From the NCBI GenBank assembly GCA_965279315.1, contig OZ257145.1, positions 1,240,001-1,304,000 on the forward strand: 64,000 nucleotides of DNA, given 5' to 3'. Source of the DNA: JAPWJZ01 sp965279315 (GTDB lineage: Bacteria; Pseudomonadota; Alphaproteobacteria; Micavibrionales; UBA2020). The notes under the pieces are model-generated. The model had not been told where the DNA came from, ran no database searches, and saw nothing but the letters and a program-made list of their open reading frames with translations. Position numbers and translations under genes: made by a program. Below, piece by piece: positions 61,739-64,000 of this stretch; position 1 is the stretch's first letter, and each line of letters opens with the position of its first letter.

Positions 61739-64000
61739 ATGACGCAGGCCGTTGTTGAACAGCGGGCGACCAAACGCCCTTTGATCCCGAAAGCGCCCGT
61801 CCTGGCGCTGGCGGGGTTGAGCCTGTATTGCCTGACGCTGGATGGCGAGCTGAAGAAAATCACCGATGCGGAGGCCAAAACCCTCTGCGCCCGCACCATG
61901 CCCATCCTGTGCAACGGCCCGCAGATCGCGGGGCGGCTGCAGGTGGAGCGGTTTCCGGCCTATGATGTGCTGGAACTGTTCGCCTTCGTTCATCCGGGGC
62001 GTTTCTGCGTGCCGACGCCGCGCGGCATCATGAAGGCGCTCAGCCTGATGGAACCGTCGGAGCCGGAAGACCAGTGCCTGGCGCTCCGCGACGCCATCCG
62101 CCATTTGCTGGCCGACCTTGCCAGTGCCGCGCCCCATGAAAAATCCGACCCCGCAGGCCTGGCCGCCGTGATGGGCCGCATGGGCAGCCTGCTGGCGGGC
62201 GACGACAGCCCTGCCGTTGCGCAGAATACCGGTGGCTGGCCGTGGACTCCCGTCGTGCTGGCCGCGCTGGGGCGCGAAGAGAACCCGCCCACGCGATCGG
62301 AAATGCGCGCGGCGGTGAAGATATGGGACAAGCTGCCCGAATGGTCGATCCATGCACCCGAACCCGCGCCCGGCCACATTGGGGTTGATAAAGTTGAAGT
62401 CGAAGACCGGTTGCTGAAACTGCTGAAGAGCCCGACGGTGGAGGATCGCCCGCAGCAGCGCGATTACGCCACCGCCCTGTCACGCGCGTTCCAGCCCTGC
62501 GACGACGAAGGCGAAACGCATCTGGTATTGGCGGAGGCCGGCACCGGCACGGGCAAGACGCTCGGCTATCTTGCGCCTGCCACCGTCTGGGCGGAAAAAA
62601 ACGGCGGGCCGGTCTGGGTTTCGACTTATACACGAAACCTGCAACGTCAGGTCGATGCCGAACTGGAAAAACTTTACGACGACCCCGTGGAAAAAGCGCG
62701 CAAGGTTGTGACGCGCAAGGGGCGCGAGAATTACCTGTGCCTGCTGAACCTCGAGGATGCCGCGCAATCCCAGGGCGCTGCGATCAACGACCTGAGCGCG
62801 ATGGCGCTGGGATTGATGACGCGCTGGGCGGCTGTCACATCCGACGGCGATTTGATGGGCAAGGATTTCCCCGGCTGGCTGACCGGCCTGATGGGCTGGA
62901 GCCGCATGGCGGCCTTTGCCGACAAGCGCGGCGAATGCATCTATTCCGCCTGCCCGCATTTCAACAAATGCTTCGTTGAAAAAAGCATCCGCAAATCTAA
63001 ACGCGCCGACATTGTTATCGCCAACCATGCGCTGGTGATGCACCAGACGGCATCCAGCGGCCCGGATGATGTGTTGCCGGGGCGTTATATTTTCGACGAA
63101 GGCCACCATCTGTTCGAGGCCGCCGACAGCGCGTTCGATGCGCAACTGAACGGCCAATGGACGGCTGACCTGCGCCGCTGGATTTTAGGGTCGGAAACCG
63201 GCCAGAAAACCCGCGCGCGCGGATTGAAACGCCGCATCGACGATATCGTGGCGGGCGACGATGAAGGCATAAAACTCGTCGAGGAAATCCAGGAGGCCGC
63301 AAAGTCGCTGCCCGGCCCCCAATGGCGGCAGCGCATGGGCGAGAAAACGCCCAAGGGCGTGGCCGAACAATTCCTGCTGGTCTGCCGGGAACAGGTCTAT
63401 GCCCGCACGAAAGAACACGGCGGGTATTATTCGCTTGAAACCGCCGCCATGCCGCCCGTGCCCGGATTCCTCGAGGCTGCCCGCGCGCTGGAGGCGAAAC
63501 TCGTCTCCCTGCAAAAGCCCATGAACCAGCTGATCGCCTTGCTGCAAAAGAAGCTGGAGGACGAGGCGGAGGCGCTGGATTCCGCCGCGCGCGAACGCAT
63601 CCATTTCATCCGCAACAGCCTCTACCGCCGCGCGCAATACGAAGTCGGCGGCTGGGTCGGCATGCTGATGGCGCTGCGCAATCCCGTGCAGGACAACGGC
63701 AAGCCCGAATTCGTCGATTGGCTGGAGGTATCCCGCGAGGGCGGCAAGGATTCGGATGCCGGTTATTACCGCTATTACGTCGACCCTGCAAAAGTGTTCG
63801 CCGAAGTGCTGAAACCGCATGCGCACGGCATCGTCATCACATCTGCCACGCTGCGCGACACGACGCTGGACGACCGCGACGGCTGGGTCAGCCCCAAGGC
63901 GCGCACGGGTTCATCTGTATTCGCGCCCGATGATGCGGCGAAACTCTTCAACGTGCCGTCCCCCTTCGATTACGCGCAGCAGACGCGGGTGATTGTGGTG
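61739..64000 (+). CDS. dinG: DinG-family ATP-dependent DNA helicase, cut at the window end
   Basis: An XPD/DinG SF2 Fe-S helicase; 754 codons are visible and the frame is still open. An N-terminal region (about 1-240, with FPAYDVLELFAFVHPGRFC) precedes the helicase, as in alphaproteobacterial DinG proteins. Walker A is EAGTGTGKTLGYLAP; the Fe-S Cys lie in NYLCLLN and GECIYSACPHFNKCF (four Cys); the Walker B reads FDEGHHLFEA, a DEGH variant of the DEAH box; ITSATLRD is motif III. It unwinds 5'-3', and resolves R-loops or replication blocks. GAGAAG precedes the ATG at 61739. Confidence 0.92.
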   Translation, partial: MTQAVVEQRATKRPLIPKAPVLALAGLSLYCLTLDGELKKITDAEAKTLCARTMPILCNGPQIAGRLQVERFPAYDVLELFAFVHPGRFCVPTPRGIMKALSLMEPSEPEDQCLALRDAIRHLLADLASAAPHEKSDPAGLAAVMGRMGSLLAGDDSPAVAQNTGGWPWTPVVLAALGREENPPTRSEMRAAVKIWDKLPEWSIHAPEPAPGHIGVDKVEVEDRLLKLLKSPTVEDRPQQRDYATALSRAFQPCDDEGETHLVLAEAGTGTGKTLGYLAPATVWAEKNGGPVWVSTYTRNLQRQVDAELEKLYDDPVEKARKVVTRKGRENYLCLLNLEDAAQSQGAAINDLSAMALGLMTRWAAVTSDGDLMGKDFPGWLTGLMGWSRMAAFADKRGECIYSACPHFNKCFVEKSIRKSKRADIVIANHALVMHQTASSGPDDVLPGRYIFDEGHHLFEAADSAFDAQLNGQWTADLRRWILGSETGQKTRARGLKRRIDDIVAGDDEGIKLVEEIQEAAKSLPGPQWRQRMGEKTPKGVAEQFLLVCREQVYARTKEHGGYYSLETAAMPPVPGFLEAARALEAKLVSLQKPMNQLIALLQKKLEDEAEALDSAARERIHFIRNSLYRRAQYEVGGWVGMLMALRNPVQDNGKPEFVDWLEVSREGGKDSDAGYYRYYVDPAKVFAEVLKPHAHGIVITSATLRDTTLDDRDGWVSPKARTGSSVFAPDDAAKLFNVPSPFDYAQQTRVIVV

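Overview
The window is a dense, high-GC chromosomal stretch from an alphaproteobacterium. Both strands are used, intergenic gaps are short and many genes overlap in ATGA/GTGA style. The lineage call rests on a GcrA cell-cycle regulator, an AddAB recombination pair, a zeta-type ATPase inhibitor (DUF1476), and conserved blocks rpoZ-rsh-acpS-lepB-rnc-era, tsaE-murU-addB-addA-trxA and pal-cpoB-tilS-ftsH. Four ankyrin-repeat genes, several orphan proteins and the absence of genes normally embedded in these blocks (pdxJ, pdxA, amgK, recO, lptD, tolB) suggest a divergent, perhaps host- or prey-associated lineage such as a Micavibrio-like group. That placement is inference, not proven by the sequence.

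Layout. 1-2.6 kb: end of an AIM24-family gene, a membrane protein with an SNase-like domain, and a NYN-domain gene. 2.9-8.5 kb: rpoZ, then the tight run rsh-acpS-lepB-rnc-era (ppGpp metabolism, acyl-carrier-protein activation, signal peptidase, RNase III, ribosome assembly GTPase). 8.6-13.2 kb: ankyrin gene, gcrA, nfu-type Fe-S carrier with a ferredoxin/flavodoxin-NADP reductase, a membrane-anchored SRPBCC protein, a second ankyrin gene. 13.2-23 kb: tsaE, murU, addB, addA, a small unknown gene, three consecutive thioredoxin-family genes. 23-28.2 kb: infC and thrS on the minus strand, then two glycosyltransferases and tusA. 28.4-32.9 kb: homospermidine synthase, a putative metallopeptidase, a secreted Lys/His-rich peptide, an SDR, guanylate kinase. 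32.9-39.8 kb: minus-strand run uvrD, NDUFA9-like gene, surA, rsmA, GT87-like membrane glycosyltransferase. 40-44.9 kb: pal, cpoB, tilS, ftsH.

44.9-55.3 kb is the most accessory-looking part. It has an AlkD-like gene, a small unknown, two overlapping ankyrin genes sharing an unnamed C-terminal domain (the second carries a frameshift), an orphan 423-residue protein, then glmM and nadK, then two tandem paralogues that look like highly divergent glutamate-cysteine ligase (GCS2/plant-type) enzymes. 55.3-64 kb: folE, an AlkA-type glycosylase, the zeta subunit, lysS, a GNAT, an M49 (dipeptidyl-peptidase III-like) protein, a small unknown, and the first 754 codons of a DinG-type helicase cut by the window edge.

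Intergenic structure includes five clear intrinsic terminators plus one with a short loop, four copies of a paired palindromic (BIME-like) repeat at 41.5, 51.7, 57.0 and 59.15 kb, and an interleaved inverted-repeat element at 53.5 kb. I see no tRNA or rRNA gene, CRISPR array, insertion sequence or prophage.
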